DNA from: Blastobasis lacticolella | Lineage: Eukaryota; Arthropoda; Insecta; Lepidoptera; Blastobasidae | Direction: 5' to 3' | Length of the DNA stretch: 64,000 bases | Assembly (NCBI GenBank): GCA_905147135.1 | Contig: LR990054.1 | Location: forward strand, 12,685,001 to 12,749,000 | Part shown: positions 47,778-57,999 of the stretch, in pieces | How the letters are laid out: each line of letters begins with the position of its first letter | Position numbering within the stretch: position 1 is the first letter of the stretch | Program-made: the position numbers and the translations under genes | The notes under the pieces: model-generated | What the model saw: the letters and a program-made list of their open reading frames with translations, nothing else | Told to the model about the DNA's origin: nothing | Database searches by the model: none

Positions 47778-48309
47778 CATGGACTTACTACCCAAAGGGA
47801 CTGCGCACTGCTTTGACTAAAATCGGGCAGAGCGAGTCACCATCGATAGTCCTGTGTCCCTTTCTAGTGTTGCCACCATGGATGATGCAAATTCAGAATT
47901 ACTTTTATTACTTAGCGCGGACACCGACCTACCGATCAGGGCCAGGCAGAGTCGGACCGGGTGCAATCTGAAGGTCATATTTTCACCAGGGTCCAGCCCA
48001 AGGTTTCCCTGCTACATGGAACCCATTGGTCCTAAAATACTAGTTTCTATAGAGAATTTATAGTACTTGTTGATCTACATTTCGAATGACAGCTGTCATA
48101 CTTAAAACTGCAATAACTCCTAAACTATTGGTGCTAGAACACTAGTTCCTAAAGAGAAATGATAGTGCTCATCGAGATCTACATTTCGAATGACGGTGAT
48201 TATGCCAATAACATTGTGTTTACACTGTTAGAAAGGGACACAGGACTATCGATGGTGACTCTCGCTCTGCCCGGTTTTAGTCAAAGCAGTGCGCAGTAGT
48301 AAGTCCATG
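47778..48309. mobile_element. Foldback MITE with 8-bp target duplication
   Basis: Inverted arms 47778-47866 and 48229-48309 begin CATGGACTTACTAC and run about 80 bp with few differences; the left arm has an extra CCCAAAGGGA-type insertion. The element is flanked on both sides by the identical 8-mer TAGCATGG (47770-47777 and 48310-48317), a target-site duplication. The interior has two diverged direct copies of a block with CTACATTTCGAATGAC. An 8-bp duplication fits hAT or P-type transposases supplied in trans. Between the REEP stop and the large exon at 46.3 kb. Confidence 0.85.
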
Positions 48310-48809
48310 TAGCATGGTGTGTATGACGTTTAACAGTTTTATTCCAAATATCGTTCTTGGCTTCCCTTGATTTCTTTTTAGTTTTGAGGACTTTATTTCC
48401 AAACCAAAACATACTGCCCTCAATAACATCAGCGGTTAAAGGTATAAGATTATGCACGGCCTCCTAACATTTATAACATTACAGACACAGCGGTCACATG
48501 CTCTATAGTTATTTTCGTAAAGATATTCGACTCTTAAGAGCCACGTAATGTGACATAAAATACACTAAATGGCGCTTTGATACCAGAGGTCACAGAAACC
48601 CGAGATCGTAGTCATGGTTGACATATCCATTTATCAGGTTCCCACTTTTTTTGGTGTCAACTCTTTTGTTTATATTTCGTTTCGCATATACACGTTTAGC
48701 CGTAACTGGATATACGTATAGGATAAACGAAGTTCATGCCAAATTAAATTCTATTATTTGGCCAATAAAGTCTTTACCAAATAAAAGGATGATAAACCAT
48801 TCTACCTAA

Positions 48810-49062
48810 TGCGCTTATATCACATTCCTAAATTCAGTGACTGAATTCAGAAACAAAAAGCGTGAGAGCAAATCAAAGTGGAATGTATTGCTCTAAGAAT
48901 AAGTATCGAATATTTTTGTATCTCGGATTTTTGAAAAGCGGAGCGACGCGTGAGTTAATATAAGTGATACAAAAATGGACTTAATATATTCCACTTTGAT
49001 TTGCTCTCACGCTTTTTGTTTCTGAATTCAGTCACTGAATTTAGGAATGTGTAATAAGCGCA
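48810..49062. mobile_element. Long-arm inverted-repeat MITE with TAA duplication
   Basis: Arms of about 80 bp (48810-48889 and 48985-49062) are nearly perfect reverse complements, starting TGCGCTTAT and including GTGACTGAATTCAG and AGCGTGAGAGCAAATCAAAG. TAA flanks both ends (48807-48809, 49063-49065), the target size of PIF/Harbinger elements. About 95 bp of unrelated DNA separates the arms. No coding capacity. Confidence 0.8.
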
Positions 49063-49671
49063 TAAGTTTCACCCAATAGGAATTTTGACAGCAGGCACTA
49101 AGTGTTAGTTGCGCCATCTAGCGAACTACATTTCCGATAGTCCTAACCGTGACCGCTGCATGTCTGTATTGTTAGAGCTCCTTCACACTAAGGACCCATC
49201 GTAATTTTTACCGGAATTATGATTTATCAAGATTTGTTTTTATTTTATGTTTACGCGTACACTCACCAAAATGACTTTTTGGTGAGACTACGCGTAACCA
49301 AATTGACACTTTTATTAAAAATCATGAATAACTGTCGTGAGATTTGAATGTTGAGCCACTCGTAATCTTGTATCTACGGAACATAAGTCTATGAGTAACA
49401 GTTTATTTTACCAAACTGAAACAAGTGTTTTACACGACCAAAGTTTACTATATTACCAAACTATATGACGGCAGGCTAAACTTGAATGTCAAAACTCAAT
49501 CGCGCTTTTATGTCGCGCCCGCTGTCGATCCTTAAAAGGTGGCTTAACATACAAGTCTCCTGACTGTATAAAGATAAACAAATCGGAATCTTCAACGCAT
49601 AAATAGGCCCATACCGCATCGTATCCCTCAAAACTGGATCTTATACCTATTACAACAAGATACAAAATAGA

Positions 49672-49822
49672 TTAGCAGACCTCAGCGGCTGCGGGGCGCT
49701 TGATCGCGGTGACAGCTGTGCGGGGCCGCGGCCGCCGGGACAGCGAGCCCGCGCGGGACAGTGATGCCGAGTTGTCCGCACTAGAGTAGCCCGAGCTTAT
49801 GTCGTCGGAGGACTTTATGTGG
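49672..49822 (-). CDS. ReepA: REEP exon 5, terminal
   Basis: A 151-nt terminal exon: one base completes Thr298, then 49 codons and TAA at 49674-49672. The acceptor follows a long (CT)n tract that appears as (AG)n on the plus strand at 49829-49844, and ends CCACAG. Encodes HIKSSDDISSGYSSADNSAS then an Arg/Pro-rich stretch with repeated SLSR. The SSDDISSGYSS block resembles the C-terminal serine motif in insect REEP proteins. Codons are GC-rich compared with surrounding intron DNA, as in exon 4. No other donor near the end would extend the frame. Confidence 0.92.
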
Positions 49823-50534
49823 CTGTGGGGACAGAGAGAGAGAGCTTGGTAAAGTAATTGACAAATATGTAATGACCTAAAGTGTAACGGAAACAGAGAT
49901 AGGGGAATAAAGGAGCGTATAACATCGGCATCCAGCAGGGCAAAAGCGTTATGCTTCTGGACGCTAGAGAAGGATGGGTTATGTGAAAAGCTGGCACGGG
50001 CAGGTACCGAAGGGCCCCCGATACCCCCTGAAGGTGTCTGCCGGATCCACTCCGATCTCTTACCACGACACGACAGACACCCCTAGGATTTTTCGTACAG
50101 TTGGCGGGAAAGGGGGGCCAAAGATTAAAAGTGAAGCCCGGGTTCGGGTCCCCTACTAACTGACGGCCAGCGACGAGCCGTTTAATCAGGTATCCCTAGC
50201 CCCCGCGCCAACCTGTAACGCCCAACCCATTACCGCGTTTAGTGGTCTAGTGCATTATAAATTATTGCATGCCAGATTCTGGCAGTGTGAACCAAAAATG
50301 TTAATTAAGATCCTATTGTATATCACATTTTACGCAATAAAACTATTATATTCTATTCCAACAGCCTAAGTGTTGCAGCGATGTATTGGTTACCTGAGAT
50401 CAGGCTCGTCGGTGCGTCTCGCGGCGCGCACGTCGACGTCAACTTCCGGGAAGTACATCCCACGGTTGTTGGATTCGGACGCGCTACGCCGAGTGTTGTA
50501 CGCACTGGAGGGCAGAATATTCATTCATTTAAGA

Positions 50535-50680
50535 AAATATTCATCATCATCCCAGCCACACGTCTACTGCTTAACATAGGCGTTTCTCCACGCTTTCCAC
50601 ACCAATCGACTCGGTACCTCTTGTAGCCTATTGCTGATTCCTATGATCTTTACGAGGTCGTCCATCTCGAGCGGGATCGG
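50535..50680 (-). mobile_element. RTE-like LINE 3'-end fragment
   Basis: Plus-strand text CACGTCTACTGCTTAACATA, CACACCAATCGACTCGGTAC and CCTATGATCTTTACGAGGTC matches the layout of the repeat at 24243-24405 and the common lepidopteran RTE 3' region (reverse orientation). It directly precedes the 121-bp array, whose first unit begins within a few bases of its end. Confidence 0.55.
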
Positions 50681-50681
50681 A

Positions 50682-51532
50682 CGAAGTAGAGGAGGAAGAA
50701 GCGGATCCTGGGAGTAGCCAGGATGATGAAGATTTAGATAAGGAGAAGTGTTAGTAGTTTCTAGCACTCTACAGTCCATGCCTACATGATATATAGGCGT
50801 GAGGAAGTAGAGGAGGAAGAAGCGGATCCTGGGAGTAGCCAGGATGATGATGATTTAGATAAGGAGAAGTGTTAGTAGTTTCTAGCACTCTACAGTCCAT
50901 GCCTACATGATATATAGGCGTGAGGAAGTAGAGGAGGAAGAAGCGGATCCTGGGAGTAGCCAGGATGATGAAGATTTAGATAAGGAGAAGTGTTAGTAGT
51001 TTCTAGCACTCTACAGTCCATGCCTACATGATATATAGGCGTGAGGAAGTAGAGGAGGAAGAAGCGGATCCTGGGAGTAGCCAGGATGATGAAGATTTAG
51101 ATAAGGAGAAGTGTTAGTAGTTTCTAGCACTCTACAGTCCATGCCTACATGATATATAGGCGTGAGGAAGTAGAGGAGGAAGAAGCGGATCCTGGGAGTA
51201 GCCAGGATGATGAAGATTTAGATAAGGAGAAGTGTTAGTAGTTTCTAGCACTCTACAGTCCATGCCTACATGATATATAGGCGTGAGGAAGTAGAGGAGG
51301 AAGAAGCGGATCCTGGGAGTAGCCAGGATGATGAAGATTTAGATAAGGAGAAGTGTTAGTAGTTTCTAGCACTCTACAGTCCATGCCTACATGATATATA
51401 GGCGTGAGGAAGTAGAGGAGGAAGAAGCGGATCCTGGGAGTAGCCAGGATGATGAAGATTTAGATAAGGAGAAGTGTTAGTAGTTTCTAGCACTCTACAG
51501 TCCACGCCTACATGATATATAGGCGTGAGGAG
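50682..51532. repeat. 121-bp tandem array, seven copies
   Basis: GCGGATCCTGGGAGTAGCCA recurs at 50701, 50822, 50943, 51064, 51185, 51306 and 51427, so the period is exactly 121 bp. Copies are almost identical: the second has GATGATGATGATT for GATGATGAAGATT, and the last has CACGCC for CATGCC. Each unit carries two potential hairpins, ATCCTGG/CCAGGAT, and GCCTA...TAGGC around ATGATATA. A 24-codon acidic frame ends in TAG in every unit; 121 is not a multiple of three, so no frame crosses units. Lies in the last REEP intron (between 49822 and 51905), right after an RTE-like fragment. Confidence 0.95.
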
Positions 51533-51904
51533 TGCCAGGACATCGCCCGACTTGTCGTTGCCGTTTTGCGCAGATCGCCCCTTCATCTATTGGCATTTAC
51601 ACTGCAGTTCGTAAAGTATAAGTTGGCGTTCTAATGGGGCGACTTCTTCATACAAAACTGATGAAATACACAACTATAAAAAAATCGTTTTCTTGCCACT
51701 CAAACAGTGTCTGGCTGGACGCGCATAATTGTGGACTGGTCTAAGTGACGTGTCTTAGAAGAGTCACGTGCAAATGCTCAAAGTTAGCAAAGGAAATTTT
51801 AGCGAATAAAATGTCGACCACCACTGGCGGCAACTAGACACCCCCAAAAACGTCAGCCACTACTCACTGAAGCTCCAACACCAGCCTCAATCTAAACTAC
51901 TCAC

Positions 51905-52047
51905 GTCTTAGCAGTCCTTCGTATCAGCCTCGGCTCAGGCAAGACATCGTCCGCCTCATCATGTCGCGTCTCGTCTCTTGCGTCGCACTCGCTCAGGTCG
52001 GAGAGGCTGTAGCTCTTGCGCAGTTGCTGCACTAAGCCACCGCCGCC
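51905..52047 (-). CDS. ReepA: REEP exon 4
   Basis: A 143-nt exon (47 codons plus two bases). It starts after CCGCAG with GGGGLVQQLRKSYSLSDLSE, a block typical of insect REEP1-4 proteins; the serine-rich KSYSLSDL part looks like a phosphorylation or adaptor-binding motif (inference). The remaining residues are acidic and end RLIRRTAK. The donor is GAC|GTGAGT. If the donor were ignored the frame would stop at once (ACG TGA), so splicing at 51904 decides the C-terminus. The two-base overhang fits the one-base start of exon 5 and also that of a candidate exon at 46962. Confidence 0.93.
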
Positions 52048-52796
52048 CTGCGGTTATTTTGCTGTTATAGTACCCACAATGGACCATTATATGACTTTTA
52101 CAAATTATTGCTTTCGAAATTCCATAATCGACTAGGCCTAAAATCTGTGACATCTCAAATCAGACCACAAATCTGTCATGTCACTGAAATCGATCGGCGA
52201 CATTATACAATTGTCGGAGATAGTTGAGACAATATTTTGTTGCTGTTCTTAACGTTTCAGTGTCATTATTAATGGAGAAAGACATATTGAATTCGAGATG
52301 TCACAGGGCGAGAATAGGCGCCCAGGTGGCGCTACTGTGACGCGAGATCTATCAAAATAAAGCCCGTCATTGGCTGGAATTGATCCATCATTTTACAGGT
52401 TTCTGTCAACAAAGCTATCTCCAAGCGATGTGATTCAAAACCCTCCACTAAAATAAAGGCTCCTCCTTTATGTTAGTCCATCAGAGGACTATCGCGTTAA
52501 ATTTTAACGTATTTAACAAAACCAAACCGCAGCCATTGTCAGATGTCATCTCGCTCTCATGATATAGTGAAAAAGAAAGACGGTATATGACAACGGCTGC
52601 GATTTGGTTTTTAATATTAGGCCCCGATATGGGCTGTTGATGATGATTCATGTCATACTGTTTTTATATTTCTCGTACATGTTCCATACAATATTCTGGG
52701 TAGGCTGGGACTTTAGCCATCCAGTTATGCCCCATACATGTGTACCATCAGGTACTTGTTTGTCACCTTAGAGCGCGTAATTACACTCCCGACCTT

Positions 52797-52943
52797 GGGC
52801 CTTACCATGAACTCTTATAGCAGGACGTAAACAGAACGGCCCTGCTTAGAACGAGACAGCGCTATACGTGTCACATAAGCTTGTCTCGTTCAAACCGAAA
52901 GCAATTCTGTTTAGATCCTGCTATAAGAGTTCATGGTAAGCCC
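52797..52943. mobile_element. Small foldback MITE in REEP intron 3
   Basis: The left arm contains CTTACCATGAACTCTTATAG followed by CAGGACGTAAACAGAA, and the right arm is its reverse complement with a few changes; an inner pair (AACGAGACA / TGTCTCGTT) extends the pairing, so nearly the whole 147 bp can fold. No clear target duplication. Lies between REEP exons 3 and 4. Confidence 0.7.
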
Positions 52944-54670
52944 TCTTATCCTTCTGTAATTATCTATTTAGTAAATTAGTTATAAAAAAAAATACTTACA
53001 TGATAATAGTCGTTAAACAAAAGAATCCAACTTGGCCATTCACCTATTAATTATTATGTAAGGCAGTAGCTAAGCGCTGCTTAGTTGTGAGATGACAATG
53101 AAATACACATTTACAAATCATTACGTTTTATTTTAAAAATTATATCAATCACACTAACCTAACAAAATCAGTCCTATATTTTAAAACTACTGCCACGGGG
53201 ACTCGGGACACGAACGCTTATTGAGAATCCAAGACATTCCGATTCTAGAATTATTCTATGGCACTTCACAGTAAATTACCCTACTATTAAGTCTTTTTAA
53301 ACTGTGATTGCATTGAAATCTTACTACATAACAGCTACAATGTCCAGCATTTGCTGTTTACTCAGAAGCTGTCGTGAATTATCAAAGAAGCGACCGTGTA
53401 TCCAAAAATATACGACATCCAGTCTTTCAGCCGTATGAAGTCTCACTCAACTCATGCGCACATAAAGCTAAAGTACCTAAATAAATGTTCCATTACAAAG
53501 TCGGGCTAAATAAAACAATAATAAAATGCTGAGATTATACAGTGCGTTTTAGGAACCATTATTATGACAAAAGAAAACAGTATATCAATAAAAAAATAAT
53601 GACCAACTCAAAATCGACGGAATAATTGTAAATATTTGCGTAAAAGATCGCCTAAACATCACAGTGATGGTTTGTTATATTTATCGATCGCTTGCGTTTA
53701 GTTACATTACATTATTAAAATGAAAGAAACAATTACATTGGGAATCATCAGCAAATACATAATAAAATAATACCCTACTAGTCATCATCATCTTCATTAG
53801 AACGTCGTCGTGCGATAAAAAATAACACGTTCTAAATCGATAAATATAACAGCGTATAAGTTTTTCAATTCGGTGCAAATGAAAAATAAAAGCATTTACA
53901 AATGTTTATTTGACGACAGGGGATCGTGAACCTTCTTCGAGTATAGCTAATTAATCAAGATGGTCTTTCTTTTTATTATTAAATTAAAATTCGAACGAAT
54001 TCGGGACTGAGTTGCCCCAATTTGTTGACAATAAAGACCGATTTACATTATGTACAATAGCTTGTTTAGTAATAGGATAGAAAGTAGGTAATGCTCAAAC
54101 ATCGGCCAGTGAAATTGTCAAGACAAGAGAGTAGGGCTAGAACGACAGTACCTATATTCAACTAAATTTCATTGACTTATTACTTAACTGGCATGTAAGG
54201 TGCAAATAAAATGGCCAAAGACGCAAGGCAACTCGTAACTTCATTTACTGTTCAATCGACATACGGGAAGGAAAACATAGCCATCGTAAATATATTTTTT
54301 TTACGATATACATAGAAAAAATAGAATCAAGTGCGGTAGTGCGTAAATAGAAGGAAAAGTAAGTGCACCGGTGCTGTGAAAATGGTTCAAGCCGCAGATC
54401 GTATACATAATAACCACACATGTTATTTAAAGGATTGTAAAGAAACTTGACGATAGCTTGGAGGAAGAAAAAATGTATCTGGAACTCGAAGTACAGCTCC
54501 AGCAAAAGCACTGGTTAGTCTAAGTGCCTTGTCGAAAGTTTGTGAAGCGAAACAAAGCGTTTTATATCTTTGGAAAGGATGCAATATTTGGTTTACAGAC
54601 TCACAATAAAAAAAATTTCCAATTCGCACCGAACCAAAGAACATCCTAAACATAAAATCTAAGTAACCAT

Positions 54671-55015
54671 TCAATCCACTGTCACTGCCTCTCCCGCCGC
54701 GGTCTGACTCCTAGTCCTTCTGCCTCGGGATTTGCTCCTAGACTTAGCCTCTTTACCCTTTCGCTTGCGGACAACGTTGCCCCTACTACGCGCCGCACTA
54801 GGCTGGTAATCCACATCATGAGGCTCTCCTACCCCACCCGGATAGTCGTCCGGGAAATCACTGTCCGACCTATCCAGCTCGACTATCTCGACTATCCCTG
54901 GTAAGTCATGCTCGCTCGTAGACTGGTCAAGATGGCCGTCAGTCACGTCGTTGCTGCGTATGGCGCGTCTAGCAGGCCCATCACCGCTTTGCTCCAGATT
55001 CGGCAAATTCAGGTT
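54671..55015 (-). CDS. ReepA: REEP alternative terminal exon (charged tail)
   Basis: Encodes 114 residues plus TGA after the acceptor TATACAG at 55016, which has a pyrimidine-rich tract with a C-run upstream. Starting in phase 0 it joins exon 3 directly, giving a 364-residue protein. The tail begins NLNLPNLEQSGD, has an acidic middle (VEIVELDRSDSDFPDDYPGG) and a very basic end (RKRKGKEAKSRSKSRGRRTR). It contains no membrane segment. The sequence lies in the intron between exons 3 and 4, so it must be mutually exclusive with them as a last exon. A long open frame, an acceptor in phase and biased composition all support it. I do not recognise the tail, and the poly(A) signal was not found close by. 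Confidence 0.75.
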   Translation of the reverse strand, partial: NLNLPNLEQSGDGPARRAIRSNDVTDGHLDQSTSEHDLPGIVEIVELDRSDSDFPDDYPGGVGEPHDVDYQPSAARSRGNVVRKRKGKEAKSRSKSRGRRTRSQTAAGEAVTVD

Positions 55016-55966
55016 CTGTATACGCGAGGATAGGATTGTGGGGTGGGGGGACAAATTAAAGAAGCATGTTAATAAAATCAAAACGAAAAAAAAAACATTA
55101 GGCCGCAAATCAGTGGGTGTGAATAAAAATTAAATGTCGCGGTGAAAAGGAAGGGTCTGTGACTCGGTTGATGACGCTGCTTGTGCTCTTGCCGGCTAAA
55201 TGGTAAGCGAATTGTGCAATGAACTGTACTAGCAAAAATTTGGGGAAATTCCATCTCTCGTTGTTCTTTTTTCATCGACACTGAATAGCTTATGCAAATG
55301 TACAGTAACTGCTACAATTATATACAAATGCTCGTTTACCAAAACCACTCCATTACCAACGATCATAATAAACTCTATAAATATAGTCATTGAAATGTTT
55401 GTATTGTTGCGGTTTTGTTTTTCGTACAGTGTAACGGACCCAGATGTCAATACAAAAGTGATAACTACTAAACAAATATAATGGGACAAGAGACAGAATT
55501 TGCACCAACACTACTTTAAATTTTGTTTGTGCTATTAATGTACAAGTTGGTAATCAAACATGCCACAACCGAGACTGACTAGTATGCGAGGTCAAATAAT
55601 CAAATGATTAGCAAACAACATCGATTTAAATCAACTTAAGTAGTCTATTTGTTTATACTGTTAAGGGTTAATGTCCACCGTGACCCTTTCTCACCTCTAA
55701 TAAGATTCTATTAAGGTTTTAATTCGAATAACGTGCTACTGCCCTTGAGACATCATTGCTTTAAATTAATCGATAATCAATAAGTTAGTTGATCAGCCTA
55801 ATGAGGCCTAACAAAAAAAGTAATATATTTTCTTAAATGAGTCAGAAGCTATGAAGAATCTTATTAAAGATTAGATATTTTTACAGTAAATCAAATAAGC
55901 ATGCCAATTTAGGATCGTGTAATTAATAAGTATTACGGTATTTTATACTATTGTGTATGAACTTAC

Positions 55967-56080
55967 CTTGATGGCTGTCTGCATAATAACTGTAGTGGCA
56001 TAGTTGACTCCTTTGGTACCCAAGTTTAGTACAGTGTGATATCCTTGATCTTTGGCTTTTGCTATGTACTCATCTATTTC
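55967..56080 (-). CDS. ReepA: REEP exon 3
   Basis: A 114-nt phase 0-0 exon encoding 38 residues, from EIDEYIAKAKDQGY to TTVIMQTAIK. The acceptor is TTCCAG and the donor is AAG|GTAAGT, an optimal 5' splice site. The segment is the conserved amphipathic region following the REEP membrane domain. It is shared by both C-terminal isoforms: its phase-0 end can join the exon starting at 55015 (NLNLP...) or the exon starting at 52047 (GGGGLVQQ...). It is too short to stand out as an ORF and was found by extending the family match. Confidence 0.96.
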
Positions 56081-56384
56081 CTGGAATTACACATAAAAAT
56101 CATTGAGAAAAGATCGCTTCTTATTCCTGAAAAATTAGTAATAGCAGACAACCGAAAGCTATCGCCTAAAGAGGACTTCAAACAAAATGAAAATCAAACC
56201 AATAAACTGATGTCAGTGTCTGGGCAAACCTTTGCCCTTTTATTTGACCCAACAACTAAAATATCTATGTAGGTTCTTGCTATGATCATAAATATCATGA
56301 TGCCTAATTCGTCGTGTACCACGATCGTATACTAATTGCTCATTGGCTCCAGAGTTGAATTGTACCAGCCCATTCGACTGAGTG

Positions 56385-56515
56385 TCGTAAAAGACACTGA
56401 GAGACTGATGTCTTATGAGGCAAAACAGTGGATCCTAACTAGCTAGTTAGGACTTTCGTATTTTAAACACTGCAGTCTCCAACCCGCCTGCTAAGCGTTG
56501 AGCGTAGCGATCGAC
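56385..56515 (-). mobile_element. Reverse copy of the 43.8 kb repeat family
   Basis: In REEP intron 2. Plus-strand GTGTCGTAAAAGACACTGAG and CTGCAGTCTCCAACCCGCCT then GCTAAGCGTTGAG are reverse complements of the family's later blocks. The 5' part is missing. Confidence 0.45.
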
Positions 56516-57059
56516 TGATGTGCAGAAGGATCAAAACTAGCAGTGGACTTGTCTTTGGGCTGATTTGATATAACGATGAAAGTGATCAAAGCAACTACTC
56601 CATGTTCATAACAACACCACTTTAATAAACAAAGGAATAAGCTGACCTAAAACTCTCCAATATATTTTACAATTGCAGCAATTCCACGAACACTGAGCCT
56701 AGGTATACAAATAATGTGTGGGATGTCTTTAGTCTGCAAATCAAGCGCTTAATTTCATATAAGTATTAAGTACTGTTTCGAGTAAGCGAGCCAAGGGCGG
56801 TGTATGAATCATCAATAACCAATTTGCGATGGGCCGAAGGTTGTACGTTGTACTAAATCCTGTGTTTTTAGTATTTTTAAAGTAAATAAAGAATGCTTGA
56901 TGTAAATTGCAGTACAACCAGGATTTAACAATAACATGATGATGCTTGATGTAACCTTTAAAAGATTCGAAAGAACGTTTCCCGCTCGTACTATTCGGAT
57001 ATGGAATGAGCCATAGTGTTTCCTTTGGACTATGACATAGGATAGTTGAAGATGTACAT

Positions 57060-57160
57060 TAGAGGTCTCTTTAGAGGCAAGTAATGCATTTATAGCGCCC
57101 CTGGTATTGCCGATGGCCGCTAGTCTTTATGTTTGCCTTATAACATTAAAAAATCTTGAA
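57060..57160 (-). mobile_element. Reverse decayed copy of the 22.9 kb repeat in REEP intron 2
   Basis: Plus-strand GGTCTCTTTAGAGGCAAGTA, then GCGCCCCTGGTATTGCCGAT and GGCCGCTAGTCTTTATGTTT, mirror the repeat at 22935-23060. Short and heavily decayed. Confidence 0.4.
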
Positions 57161-57558
57161 TATCTTGATTCCATACAACCAGTGTATAAACTCTAGACTC
57201 CATTCATGCTCTAGATATGCATAATCTGATTGCACCCAGAAAGTTCCCTGGGGGAGATCCAAGGTCTCCAAATTGTTTCAATTGTATGAAAATAGCCCAT
57301 GCGCCCGTTTCTTTTTTGCATCAGAGTTTGTATGCTAGTAAACATAAAGATTTTTTTATATTTATGGATAATATTAATCATTTTAAATACGTATTTATCT
57401 TAATAGTTCAAATAAGATCTTCATGCCTACAAAAAAATATCAATAAAATGTATTTGCGATCACTCTGCTCGTAAAAAACTGTTTGCCAAACTCAATAAAT
57501 CATTGAAAACAAGTCGATCATCTGTTTCTTGCTCTTCGTGCCCTCTATTTTATTGTAG

Positions 57559-57606
57559 ACTAGTGAAACCGGCGCGACTTCGTTCGAGTGGCGTCCTACC
57601 CCTACA
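57559..57606 (-). mobile_element. Helitron-like 3'-end scrap in REEP intron 2
   Basis: Plus-strand view CTAGTGAAACCGGCGCGACT then TCGTTCGAGTGGCG: the last roughly 45 bases of the 34.5 kb family. It lies between REEP exons 2 and 3 and affects no splice site. Confidence 0.5.
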
Positions 57607-57799
57607 TACATGTAGTGCATTTATTATACCAGCACCAGACAGCAAGATTCCATATACTTTCTACCGTCATTGCCATCTGCTGTCTGCAAGCACCGTTGCG
57701 CTCCGAATTATTAATTGTAGATGTCATCAGACACCAGATATCGCTTTTCATCAGGTGGGCTATCTGCCATTCGGTGTATAACAAAATAAGACAAATTAC

Positions 57800-57997
57800 C
57801 TGTTCTCGCCTGCAGAGAGCAGGATGTACGAACTTCCTGTACAGGATGGACGATCCCTTGGTGGCTGGTGACAGCAACCATAGCACGAGGACTATCTTCA
57901 CCTCGTAGTAGAATGGGAACCACGACAGGAACACATCCGTGAAGGTCTCCGTGCAGGTGAACAGAGCGAACACTATCCAGTACATCATCCATTTTAC
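57800..57997 (-). CDS. ReepA: REEP exon 2, membrane hairpin of TB2/DP1/HVA22 domain
   Basis: A 198-nt phase 0-0 exon encoding residues 147-212. The acceptor is TTCCAG and the donor is CAG|GTAATT. It starts [17 protein letters not shown] and carries the most diagnostic REEP text: the [25 protein letters not shown] segment, a second hydrophobic run ([11 protein letters not shown]), then [15 protein letters not shown]. These are the second pair of membrane-embedded half-helices plus the polar link to the amphipathic C-terminal helix. Insect and vertebrate REEP1-4 proteins share this region almost residue for residue, so identity is firm. The ORF continues past the donor into the intron before stopping, which is read-through of intron DNA, not coding sequence. 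Confidence 0.97.
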
Positions 57998-57999
57998 CT

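Noticed and set aside
50564..51586. Coding repeats in the 121-bp array
   Set aside because: The period is not a multiple of three and each unit has stops, so no repeat protein is possible.
54423..54670. Frames on both strands in the 3' part after the alternative REEP exon
   Set aside because: Follow a stop codon, lack splice sites, and the two strands are open together; treated as 3' UTR.
57602..57799. Extension of the REEP exon 2 frame past its donor
   Set aside because: The GTAATT donor and the family match both end the exon at 57800; the rest is intron.
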